Part shown: piece by piece, positions 7,459 through 15,011 of the stretch
Layout of the letters: each line of letters starts with the position of its first letter
Position numbering within the stretch: the first letter of the stretch is position 1
Source: Burkholderia paludis
Lineage (GTDB): Bacteria > Pseudomonadota > Gammaproteobacteria > Burkholderiales > Burkholderiaceae
Assembly (NCBI RefSeq): GCF_000732615.1
Contig: NZ_JPGL01000079.1
Span: 1 to 44,867 of the forward strand
Length of the DNA stretch: 44,867 bases
Direction: 5' to 3'
The notes under the pieces: generated by a model
Databases searched by the model: none
What the model was told of the DNA's origin: nothing
Seen by the model: the letters and a program-made list of their open reading frames with translations, nothing else
Position numbers and translations under genes: made by a program

Positions 7459-8669
7459 AACACCTGTCCGATTTCGATACGGCGCAGCGGCAGTTCGCCG
7501 GCGCATTCGCGCCGCTTTCCGCCTGCGCCGCCCTGCCGGTCGCCGACGCGGCCGGCCACGTGCTGGCCGCACCGCTGACCGCCGTGCTCGACCAGCCGCC
7601 GGCCGACCAGAGCGCGATGGACGGCTATGCGGTGCGTCACGCGGATCTCGCGCACGGCGAGCCGCTGCGCGTCGCGCAGCGCTGCTACGCGGGCGACGTT
7701 CCGGCGCCGCTGGCCGCCCGCACGGCCGCGCGCATCTTCACCGGCAGCCTGATTCCGCCCGGCGCGGACACCGTCGTGATGCAGGAGCACGCCCGCGAAC
7801 AGGAAGGATGGGTCACGTTCGACGCGCCGCAGCGCGGCGGCTCGCACATCCGGCGCCGCGGCGAGGAAGTGCGCGCCGGCGACCTGCTCGTGCCGGCCGG
7901 CGTGCGGCTCGGCGCGATGCACGTCGGCGTGGCCGCCGCCCAGGGTTTCGCGCACGTCGACGTGCGCCCGGCGCTGCGCGTCGGCCTCCTGACGACCGGC
8001 GACGAACTCGTCGCGTGCGGCGAGCCGCGTGCGCCGCAGCAGATCTACAACAGCAATGCGCCGATGCTTGCCGCGCTGGTAGCCGGAACCGGTGCCGGCG
8101 TCGCCATGCGGCTGCATGCGGCCGACACGGCGCCGGCCGTCGATCGCGCGCTGCGCGAGCTGCACGCGCAGTGCGATCTCGTAATCTGCGTCGGCGGCGC
8201 ATCGGTCGGCGACAAGGACCTGCTGCGCCCCGCGCTGGCCGCGCTCGGCGCATCGTTCGTCGTGACCGGCGTGCGGATGAAACCCGGCAAGCCGGTCGCG
8301 CTCGCACGACTCGACACGCGGCCCGTGGTGCTGCTGCCCGGCAATCCGGGCGCCGCGATGACCGCGTTCGCGCTGTTCGTCGCGCCGCTGATCCGCCGCC
8401 TGCAGGGTCGCGACGCGTGCCTGCCGGCCGTGCCGTCGCTGCCGATCGACACCGGCTTCGAGCCGGATGCGCAGCGCGAGCGCTTCGTACGCGTGCGCTG
8501 CGCCGTCGGCGCCGACGGCGCGCCCGTGCTCGACACGCTGCGCCAGCAAGGCGCCGGCACGCTGCAGTCGCTCGTCCAGGCGAGCGGGCTCGCGCGGCTG
8601 CCGGCCGGGCGCGCGATCGCGCGCGGCGACGCGGTTCCGTACTACGAATTCGCGCACTGGCTCGCATGA
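7455..8669 (+). CDS. moeA: Molybdopterin molybdenumtransferase
   Basis: MoeA inserts molybdate into adenylated molybdopterin, the last common step of cofactor synthesis. The 404-residue protein has the family signature DQSAMDGYAVR at residues 51-61, the TGDELV motif and SNAPML stretch of the MogA-like central domain, GGASVGDKD, and LLPGNPGAAMTAF near residue 298. Domain IV ends the protein. It overlaps fdhD by four bases and is followed by moaA after 151 bases. Length and motifs match the family throughout, with no sign of truncation. Confidence 0.95.
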   Translation: MKHLSDFDTAQRQFAGAFAPLSACAALPVADAAGHVLAAPLTAVLDQPPADQSAMDGYAVRHADLAHGEPLRVAQRCYAGDVPAPLAARTAARIFTGSLIPPGADTVVMQEHAREQEGWVTFDAPQRGGSHIRRRGEEVRAGDLLVPAGVRLGAMHVGVAAAQGFAHVDVRPALRVGLLTTGDELVACGEPRAPQQIYNSNAPMLAALVAGTGAGVAMRLHAADTAPAVDRALRELHAQCDLVICVGGASVGDKDLLRPALAALGASFVVTGVRMKPGKPVALARLDTRPVVLLPGNPGAAMTAFALFVAPLIRRLQGRDACLPAVPSLPIDTGFEPDAQRERFVRVRCAVGADGAPVLDTLRQQGAGTLQSLVQASGLARLPAGRAIARGDAVPYYEFAHWLA

Positions 8670-8820
8670 TCGTGACGAACTGTATTCCTGCGATTCGGGC
8701 GCGATTGTGCCTCTGCCGGAAAAACCCGGCGGACTATCCTCACGATGACGCTCGTCACGACCCGCGCACCGACCCGTCGGCAACCGCGCGGCCGGCCGGC
8801 GACGCCGCCACGCTTACTCC

Positions 8821-9948
8821 ATGCAGGCCGACGAACCGATCGTGAATGCCATCGCTTCCGCCGCGCCGGCCACCGCCGCCGCGCCATCCGGCGGCGCATC
8901 GCCCGGCGCCCTTCCCCGCCCGTCCGACACGCTCGGCCGCCCGCTGCGCGACCTGCGCCTGTCCGTCATCGATCAATGCAATTTCCGCTGCGGCTACTGC
9001 ATGCCGCGCGAAGACTTCGGCGCCGACTATGCGTTCATGCCGTCGTCCGAGCGGCTGTCGTTCGCGCAGCTGGAAAAGATCGCGCGCGCATTCACGTCGC
9101 TCGGCGTCGAGAAAATCCGCATCACCGGCGGCGAGCCGCTGCTGCGCCGCAACCTCGAGGCGCTGATCGAGCGGCTCGCCGCGCTGACGACCGTCGACGG
9201 CAAGCCCGTCGAGATCGCGCTGACCACCAACGGCTCGCTGCTCGCCGCGAAGGCGCGCGCGCTGCGCGATGCGGGGCTGTCGCGCGTGACCGTGAGCCTC
9301 GACGCGCTCGACGATGCGGCGTTCCGCCGGATGAGCGACGCCGACGTGCCCGTGTCGCGCGTGCTGGCCGGCATCGAGGCCGCGCAGGCCGTCGGGCTCG
9401 CGCCGGTGAAGGTCAACGCGGTGATCGAGCGAGGCGCGAACGAGGACCAGATCCTGCCGCTCGTGCGCCACTTCCGGCATACGGGCGTGGCCGTGCGCTT
9501 CATCGAATACATGGACGTCGGCGGCGCGAGCTTCTGGTCCGGCGACAAGGTGGTGCCGGCCGCGCGGATGCGCGAACTGATCGACGCGCACTATCCGCTC
9601 GTGCTCGTCGGCGAACCGGGGCACGACGCCACCGCGATCCGTTGCGCGCACATCGACGGCGCGGGCGAAGTCGGCTTCATCGCGAGCGTGTCGCACCCGT
9701 TCTGCGGCACCTGCTCGCGCGCACGCGTGTCGGCCGACGGGCAGCTCTATACGTGCCTGTTCGCGACGCAGGGCACCGACCTGCGGCCGTGGCTCGACGA
9801 GGCCGCCTCGACCGACGCGCTCGCGGCCGCCGTGCGCGAGCGCTGGACGCGACGCGACGACCGCTATTCCGAGCGCCGGGCCGCACGGCCGGCCCGCGCG
9901 CCGGGCAAGACCTATCCGACCGTGCGCATGTCGCTCGTCGGCGGCTGA
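8821..9948 (+). CDS. moaA: GTP 3',8-cyclase (MoaA)
   Basis: A radical-SAM enzyme that converts GTP to 3',8-cyclo-GTP in the first step of molybdopterin synthesis. The 375-residue protein has the SAM-cluster motif CNFRCGYC (Cys53, Cys57, Cys60) and a C-terminal cluster with Cys295, Cys298 and Cys312 (CGTC...YTC). It ends in the conserved Gly-Gly tail (MSLVGG) needed for activity in MoaA. The first 40 residues are Ala/Pro-rich and not conserved, and no clear ribosome-binding site precedes ATG 8821, so a start a little further in (for example GTG 8842) is possible. Confidence 0.95.
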   Translation: MQADEPIVNAIASAAPATAAAPSGGASPGALPRPSDTLGRPLRDLRLSVIDQCNFRCGYCMPREDFGADYAFMPSSERLSFAQLEKIARAFTSLGVEKIRITGGEPLLRRNLEALIERLAALTTVDGKPVEIALTTNGSLLAAKARALRDAGLSRVTVSLDALDDAAFRRMSDADVPVSRVLAGIEAAQAVGLAPVKVNAVIERGANEDQILPLVRHFRHTGVAVRFIEYMDVGGASFWSGDKVVPAARMRELIDAHYPLVLVGEPGHDATAIRCAHIDGAGEVGFIASVSHPFCGTCSRARVSADGQLYTCLFATQGTDLRPWLDEAASTDALAAAVRERWTRRDDRYSERRAARPARAPGKTYPTVRMSLVGG

Positions 9949-9995
9949 CCGGCCGCCGCGCGACACGGGACGCACCGCCTACAGGAGAACCCGTC

Positions 9996-10568
9996 ATGAC
10001 GACCTTCACCGAATCCCGCGCCGGGCTGCCGGACGAACCGCCGCACGCCGGCAGCCACCCGCCTCCCGCCGATGCGGCCGAGCCGCACGCCGGGCCGCCG
10101 CCCGCGATTGCCGCCGGCTTCGAGGTGCGCGTGCAATACGCCGCGATCGACGCGGGGGCGGAGCTGGCGCCGATCGTTCGCAATCCGAATGTCGGCGCGG
10201 TCGTGAACTTCCTCGGCGTCGTGCGCAAGGAAGGCGACGTCGACGACGTCGTCGCCCTGGAGGTCGAGCACTACCCGACGATGACCGAACAGGCGCTGTG
10301 GAGCATCGTCGAGGAAGCCAGCGCGCGCTGGCGGCTCGAAGCGGTCAGGATCGTGCACCGCGTCGGCCGCATTCCGCTCGGCCAGGCGGTGGTGCTGGTC
10401 GTGGTCGCCGCCGCGCATCGCGGGTCCGCGTTCGATGCGTGCGAATTCCTGATGGACTTCCTGAAGACCCATGCGCCGTTCTGGAAGAAGGAGATTCGCC
10501 ACGACGGCGAATCCGGCTGGGTGGAGGCGAAGGCGCACGACGACCAGGCAATGCGGCGCTGGGGCTGA
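9996..10568 (+). CDS. moaE: Molybdopterin synthase catalytic subunit with N-terminal extension
   Basis: MoaE is the large subunit of molybdopterin synthase and converts precursor Z (cPMP) to molybdopterin using the MoaD thiocarboxylate. The core starts near residue 45 (FEVRVQYAAIDAGAEL) and contains NVGAVVNFLGVVR, LEVEHYPTMTEQALW, VHRVGRIPLGQAVVLVVVAAAHR and FLKTHAPFWKKE, where the lysines are the conserved active-site region. AGGAG precedes ATG 9996 by 8 bases, so the 190-residue form is likely real. The first 45 residues are Pro/His/Ala-rich and unlike usual MoaE (about 150 aa). It lies 47 bases after moaA. Confidence 0.93.
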   Translation: MTTFTESRAGLPDEPPHAGSHPPPADAAEPHAGPPPAIAAGFEVRVQYAAIDAGAELAPIVRNPNVGAVVNFLGVVRKEGDVDDVVALEVEHYPTMTEQALWSIVEEASARWRLEAVRIVHRVGRIPLGQAVVLVVVAAAHRGSAFDACEFLMDFLKTHAPFWKKEIRHDGESGWVEAKAHDDQAMRRWG

Positions 10569-10620
10569 CCGCGCCCGCTCCGCGGGTTCCGATTCCGCCG
10601 ATTCCATTGAAGACATCGCA

Positions 10621-10878
10621 ATGAAACTGACGATCAAATACTTCGCAAGCATTCGCGAACGGCTCGAACGCGACGAGGAAACCGTCGAGGTCGATGCGCG
10701 CGAGCTTACCGTCGACGCGCTGCGCGGCACGCTGGCCGCGCGCGACGCACGCAGCGCGGACGCGTTGCGGATGGACCGCCCCGTGCGGGCAGCCGTGAAT
10801 CTCGAGATGGTGGCCGGGGATTTCGTCGTGCGCGAAGACAGCGAGGTCGCGTTCTTTCCGCCGGTGACGGGCGGCTGA
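10621..10878 (+). CDS. moaD: Molybdopterin synthase sulfur-carrier subunit
   Basis: The ubiquitin-fold sulfur carrier of molybdopterin synthase. It is 85 residues long, begins MKLTIKYFASIRERL and ends in FFPPVTGG; the terminal Gly-Gly is adenylated and thiocarboxylated. It follows moaE by 52 bases and is the last gene of the fdhD-moeA-moaA-moaE-moaD run. Here moaE comes before moaD, the reverse of the usual order. moaC and mobA are not in the window, so cofactor synthesis must rely on copies elsewhere. The preceding Shine-Dalgarno is weak (GAAGAC). Confidence 0.93.
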   Translation: MKLTIKYFASIRERLERDEETVEVDARELTVDALRGTLAARDARSADALRMDRPVRAAVNLEMVAGDFVVREDSEVAFFPPVTGG

Positions 10879-10948
10879 CGTCACGCCTGCCGCGCGACGC
10901 CCCGTCTCGCGCGCTCCGGCGAGCGGCGGCGGCACGGATCGCGACGCC

Positions 10949-11965
10949 TCACGAACCGCTGGCGGCCCGCCGGAATTCCGACGGCGACCGGCCTTCCCAG
11001 CGGATGAACGCCCGCCGGAAATTCCCGAGGCTGTCGTAGCCGAGCAGGAAGGCGATTTCCTGCAGACTGAGCTTGTTCGACCGCACGCTCTCGACCGCCA
11101 GCGTATGGCGCACGCTCTCGAGTATCTCGCGATACGACGTCCCGTCGTCGGCCAGGCGCCGATGCAGCGTGCGCGGCGTCATGTTCAGCAATTGCGCGGT
11201 CAGCTGTTGCGACGGGAACGCGCCCGCCTTCTCGAGCATCAGCCGCCGGACCCGGGAAGGCAGCGCATGCTGCCGGCTCAGGTTCGCGAGCTCGGTCTGG
11301 CAGATGCGCACCGCCTCCGTCAACGCGCAAGCGTTGCTGCTGCCGAGCGGCCGGTCGAGATCGCCGGCCCGGAAGTCCAGGCCCGCCCAGTTCAGGTCGT
11401 AACGGACGTCGCAGCCGAACAGTTCCCCCGCCAGGGTCGCATAGCCGGGCACGTCGAACGGAAACGCCACGAATGACGCGGGGCTCGCTCCCCGCGTGAG
11501 GTAGTCGAGCAGGTTCTTGATCGTCAACACGATCGCTTCCATCACCGGCTGCCGGATCGCGTCGAGCGGGTAACCGTCGACGAACGCGAGACGTGCGTGT
11601 TCGCCCGCGATCTCGAGCTTCGCGGAAACGAGGGTGGTCCGCACCTGCACGAAGCGCTCGATGAGTTCGAGGGCCTGTCGCAGCGTCACGCTGTTCGTGA
11701 TCGCATAACCCAGTATCCCGTGACTGCCGACGCGCAGGCGTTCCCCGACGAGCAGCCCGAACGCCGGCTCGCCCGTCGCGGCGATGGCATCGCTCACCAG
11801 CCGCTTGAATGCATCGAAGGACAGGCCCTGGACGGTCAGTTCGCCGTTCGCGCCGGGGCGCTGCAATTGCACGAACCAGTCGGGCAGGCGTGCGCCCATC
11901 CGGACGACCTGGTCCGAGATTTGAAGCGCGTAGTGCGGTTGAAGGAAAAAGTCCGTCTCGGACAT
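10949..11965 (-). CDS. AraC-family regulator with arabinose-binding-like N-terminal domain
   Basis: A DNA-binding regulator of 338 residues. The N-terminal 200 residues (HYALQISDQVVRMGARLPDWFVQL..., FGLLVGERLRVGSHGILGYA) match the Arabinose_bd (PF12625) type domain seen in OruR/ArgR-like regulators. The C-terminal region has two helix-turn-helix units, QQLTAQLLNMTPRTLHRRL and LSLQEIAFLLGYDSLGNFRRAFIRWEG. AGGA lies 8 bases before ATG 11965; the in-frame ATG at 11974 has that site too close. It is divergent from the ferredoxin-reductase and hydroxylase genes and is their probable activator. The inducer is unknown. Confidence 0.9.
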   Translation of the reverse strand: MSETDFFLQPHYALQISDQVVRMGARLPDWFVQLQRPGANGELTVQGLSFDAFKRLVSDAIAATGEPAFGLLVGERLRVGSHGILGYAITNSVTLRQALELIERFVQVRTTLVSAKLEIAGEHARLAFVDGYPLDAIRQPVMEAIVLTIKNLLDYLTRGASPASFVAFPFDVPGYATLAGELFGCDVRYDLNWAGLDFRAGDLDRPLGSSNACALTEAVRICQTELANLSRQHALPSRVRRLMLEKAGAFPSQQLTAQLLNMTPRTLHRRLADDGTSYREILESVRHTLAVESVRSNKLSLQEIAFLLGYDSLGNFRRAFIRWEGRSPSEFRRAASGS

Positions 11966-12097
11966 GTCGGACATCCTCGCTGGGTGACGGACCTCAATTG
12001 ACCTTAAATGCGCCATCGATGTCAATTCGAGCACTCCCGCACCGGCGGCCGGTTCCCTACGATGAACGCACCTCAATCGTGCCGACCGGAAGGAAAC
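11966..12097. promoter_or_regulatory. Divergent promoter with repeated ACCTCAAT elements
   Basis: The gap between the AraC gene and the reductase holds ACCTCAATTG (11991-12000) and ACCTCAATCG (12070-12079) as direct repeats, the palindrome TCAATTGA (11994-12001) and a further GTCAATT. AraC-type proteins usually bind direct repeats, so these are candidate operators. AAGGA lies 5 bases before ATG 12098. Confidence 0.4.
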
Positions 12098-13129
12098 ATG
12101 CTCAGGTTCCTGACAAAGCCCAAGACTGTGACAGCCGTCGTCAACGGGCGCGCCATCGCCGTCCAGCCGGGGGAAACGCTGCTGCAGGCAGCGTTGCGCC
12201 ACGGCCTCGACTTTCCGCACAGCTGCCGTGTCGGCGGATGTGCGACCTGCAAGTGCCGGCTGATCGACGGCCGCGTGAAGGAACTCACGCAAACCGGATA
12301 CATCCTGTCGGACGAGGACCTCGATCAGGGCTTCATCCTGGCCTGCCAGAGCGTCCCGCGATCGGACGTCAGCATCGCCGTCGACATGAGCCGCAACGGC
12401 GAGCGGCGCACGGTCGGCGGCCGCGTGACCGGCCAGGACCGGCTGACGCACGACATCCTGCGCCTGCGCATCCAGCTCGACGAAGCGCTTCCGTACAAGG
12501 CCGGACAGCATGCGCGGCTGTCCATCGCATCCCTGCCCGGCGAGGCGCGCAGCTACTCGTTCGCGACGCGGGTGCGGCCGGACGCGCAGGCGGTGTTTTT
12601 CGTGCGCCGGGTGCCCGGCGGCCTGTTCTCCGGTCACGTGCACGCGCACGATCTCGTCGGCACGACCGCGACCGTCGAAGGCCCGCTCGGCGATTTCTGG
12701 ATGCGCCCCGCCGCCGCTCCGCTGCTCCTGATCGCCGGCGGCAGCGGGCTCGCGCCCGTACTGGCGCTGCTGGAAGACGGCGCGGCGGCGCGCGTGGCGC
12801 GCCCGGTCACGCTGCTGTTCGGCGCGCGCACGCAGCGCGATCTGTACGCGCTCGACACGATTGCCGATCTCGCGCGCCGCTGGCACGACCGCTTCGACTT
12901 CCTGCCGATCCTGTCCGAGGAGCCGCCCGATTCGTCGTGGCGAGGCGCACGCGGCCTCGTCACCGACGGCATCGCCGGCGACCTGCCGGCCGATGCGCAT
13001 GCCTACCTGTGCGGGCCGCCCCGGATGATCGACGCGGCCACCGACCTGCTGACGGCGCGCGGCCTTGCCCGCACGCACATTCACGCGGATCGGTTCGCCA
13101 CGCAACACGATGTGCAGGCAGTCGCCTGA
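12098..13129 (+). CDS. [2Fe-2S] ferredoxin-FNR fusion reductase (XylA-like electron-transfer component)
   Basis: An NAD(P)H-dependent electron donor of 343 residues. Residues 10-95 form a plant-type [2Fe-2S] ferredoxin with Cys43, Cys48, Cys51 and Cys83. The FAD domain carries RSYS at 151-154, and the NAD-binding domain carries IAGGSGLAPVLALL near residue 212 and YLCGPPRMID near residue 318. The order ferredoxin-FAD-NAD and the length match xylene monooxygenase reductase XylA (350 aa) rather than a rubredoxin system. It sits 34 bases before an AlkB/XylM-type hydroxylase and is almost surely its reductase. ATG 12098 has AAGGA; ATG 12062 is in frame but less likely. Confidence 0.9.
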   Translation: MLRFLTKPKTVTAVVNGRAIAVQPGETLLQAALRHGLDFPHSCRVGGCATCKCRLIDGRVKELTQTGYILSDEDLDQGFILACQSVPRSDVSIAVDMSRNGERRTVGGRVTGQDRLTHDILRLRIQLDEALPYKAGQHARLSIASLPGEARSYSFATRVRPDAQAVFFVRRVPGGLFSGHVHAHDLVGTTATVEGPLGDFWMRPAAAPLLLIAGGSGLAPVLALLEDGAAARVARPVTLLFGARTQRDLYALDTIADLARRWHDRFDFLPILSEEPPDSSWRGARGLVTDGIAGDLPADAHAYLCGPPRMIDAATDLLTARGLARTHIHADRFATQHDVQAVA

Positions 13130-13163
13130 ATTCCAATATCCATCCGAAGGAGGAGACGTTCCC

Positions 13164-14321
13164 ATGCATCACTACCTGAAGTATTTTCTGTTCCACCTGG
13201 TCGGCCTCTCGTCGGTCGTCGCGTTCGTCGCGGGCGGCGCGTGGATCACGATCGACCTCGTCGCGATCCTCGCGTTCTACATCGTCGGCGACGCGATAGG
13301 CGGCGACGACACGTCGACGCCCGTCCTGCGCCATTCCGGCATCCTGACGTTTCAGCTCTGGATGGCGCTGCCGCTGCTGTCGCTGATCGTGTTCGCGTCG
13401 GTCTGGTCGATGGCCGGCGCCGATCCGCTCGGATTCGGCGCGCTGATCGAACGACTGACCGGATACGACGCGCTGGCCGCGCGCGCGGCGGCGAACCCGG
13501 CGCACCATGTGTCCGGCGTCGTGCTGACCGGCCTGATGATCGGCATGATCGGCACCATTCCCGCGCACGAGCTGACCCATCGCACGTGGGACCGGATGTC
13601 GATGTTCATCGGCCGCTGGCTGCTCGCGTTCAGCTTCGATACGGTCTTCTCGATCGAGCACGTGTACGGGCACCATCGCTACGTGTCCACCACCGAAGAC
13701 CCCGCCACGGCGCCGCGCGGCCGCAACGTGTACGTCCACGTCCTCGTGTCGACGGTCAAGGGCAACGTCAGCGCGTGGAAGATCGAGGCGAAACGCCTGA
13801 AGCGGGCCGGGCACGGGCGGCTGACGCCGTTCAACGCGGTCATTCGCGGCCACCTGATGAGCGTGCTGCTGCTCGCGGGCGCGTGGAGCGCCGGCGGATA
13901 CAGGACGGGCGTCTACTTCCTGCTCTGCGCGCTGTGGGGCAAGGCGCTGCTGGAAATCGTCAACTACATGGAGCACTACGGCATCGTTCGCGATCCGGGC
14001 ACGCCGGTCCAGCCGCGTCACTCGTGGAATACCAATCGACGCATCAGTTCGTGGTCCATGTTCAACCTGACGCGCCATTCGCATCATCACGCGCAGGGCG
14101 AAGTGCCTTATCAGGATCTCAAACCGTTTTCCGACGCCCCGATGATGATCGGCGGCTACCTGACGACGATCGTCGTCGCGATGCTCCCGCCGCTCTGGCA
14201 CCGGCTGATGACGCCGAAGGTGCTCGCCTGGGATCGCGTCCATGCGACCGACCCGGAGCGACGTCTCGCGGCCGCCGCCAATGCCCGCAGCGGCGTGGCC
14301 GGGTTCGCGACCGCGACGTGA
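13164..14321 (+). CDS. AlkB/XylM-type membrane diiron hydroxylase
   Basis: A non-heme diiron monooxygenase of 385 residues in the inner membrane that would insert oxygen into an alkane, alkyl-aromatic or similar hydrophobic compound. All histidine boxes are present: HELTH (135-139), EHVYGHH (165-171), NYMEHYG (267-273) and RHSHHHA (304-310). Hydrophobic segments lie near residues 15-42, 61-83, 117-133 and 232-262. The NYMEHYG box is typical of AlkB and XylM and separates it from plain fatty-acid desaturases. AAGGAGG precedes ATG 13164. Partnered with a XylA-like reductase, it resembles XylM/CymAa more than rubredoxin-dependent AlkB. Substrate unknown. Confidence 0.9.
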   Translation: MHHYLKYFLFHLVGLSSVVAFVAGGAWITIDLVAILAFYIVGDAIGGDDTSTPVLRHSGILTFQLWMALPLLSLIVFASVWSMAGADPLGFGALIERLTGYDALAARAAANPAHHVSGVVLTGLMIGMIGTIPAHELTHRTWDRMSMFIGRWLLAFSFDTVFSIEHVYGHHRYVSTTEDPATAPRGRNVYVHVLVSTVKGNVSAWKIEAKRLKRAGHGRLTPFNAVIRGHLMSVLLLAGAWSAGGYRTGVYFLLCALWGKALLEIVNYMEHYGIVRDPGTPVQPRHSWNTNRRISSWSMFNLTRHSHHHAQGEVPYQDLKPFSDAPMMIGGYLTTIVVAMLPPLWHRLMTPKVLAWDRVHATDPERRLAAAANARSGVAGFATAT

Positions 14322-14586
14322 GTCGCGCCGGGCATGGCCGGCCGCGCGCCCGCTTCCGGGCGAATGCGATCCGCCGGGCGGACCTGCGCACCCGGGGCGT
14401 CGGGCGATGTCGCATCAGGTTCGGACATCGTCCACGGCGGTGTCGCAAGGCGCGGACCGAGGACTGGACGGCGGCGGCAGCGATGCGGCCCGGCCATGCC
14501 CGAACGACCAGTCTTCGACGCCTGGCAAGCCGCGGATTTGCTATCGAGCAGTGCAATTCACGCGTAGGGCATCGGGAATCCCTCCG
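14322..14586. other. Gene-free stretch after the hydroxylase
   Basis: No frame here has family resemblance or good codon bias, and several short GC-rich open frames overlap on both strands. Together with the downstream remnant it forms part of a 690-base gap. No repeat or transposase trace was seen. Confidence 0.4.
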
Positions 14587-14763
14587 TCACTCGGGAAGCG
14601 CGGCCAGCGCATTGACCGCGGATGCCGCGGCGGGCCAGCCGGCGTAAAACGCGAGGTGGGTCGACAACTCGCGCAGTCCGCGTTTCATCACGCCGTCGGC
14701 AATGGCCTTTTGCCGGTGTCCGCTCAACTGGTGTAGCGACAGGATCGATCTGACACGACGAGA
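14587..14763 (-). pseudogene. Carboxymuconolactone decarboxylase family remnant
   Basis: A minus-strand frame encodes about 50 residues, LSGHRQKAIADGV followed by ELSTHLAFYAGWPAAASAVNAL, then a stop at 14587. THLAFYAGWP is the hallmark C-terminal helix of carboxymuconolactone decarboxylase/AhpD-like proteins, and the preceding GHxxKAxxDGV segment also fits. The N-terminal half, with the catalytic Cys region, is missing: upstream the frame becomes unrelated sequence at a 9-bp hairpin. It therefore looks like a truncated relic at the edge of a rearranged segment. A very short functional protein is unlikely. Confidence 0.6.
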
Positions 14764-14779
14764 CTCAGGATGAGTCTCG
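14759..14779. repeat. 9-bp perfect inverted repeat at the edge of the remnant
   Basis: CGAGACTCA and TGAGTCTCG are perfect arms around GGA. The repeat sits where recognisable decarboxylase sequence ends and the lower-GC acyltransferase segment begins. It may be a terminator stem or mark a recombination junction. Confidence 0.4.
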
Positions 14780-14900
14780 CTGAACCCCGCATCTTTCGTG
14801 CCATAATTCCGCCGGCCTCCCGCCAATTCGAATTGGATGGTGTCTCGGCGACCACAACGCATCGCATCAGCCCGATGCGGGGTCGCCGTGCAATGCCCGA

Positions 14901-14930
14901 CAGACGGAAATGTCTGATTTGCACTGCAAA
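14901..14930 (+). promoter_or_regulatory. Palindromes upstream of the acyltransferase gene
   Basis: Two inverted repeats lie close together: CAGAC-ggaaat-GTCTG (14901-14916) and TTTGCA-C-TGCAAA (14918-14930). They lie about 80-110 bases before the acyltransferase start in AT-richer DNA that should hold its promoter, so they are candidate operators. Confidence 0.35.
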
Positions 14931-15011
14931 TGACACTAGCGGCGGCATCAAATACGTGCTTCTTCGCAGACGGGTAAAGCCGTGCGTCTTAGATAAACCC
15001 ATGGCATTGGA

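Noticed and set aside
8745..9995. Apparent fusion of a long N-terminal frame to MoaE
   Set aside because: The extra part is an out-of-frame shadow of moaA; a good ribosome-binding site marks the MoaE start at 9996.
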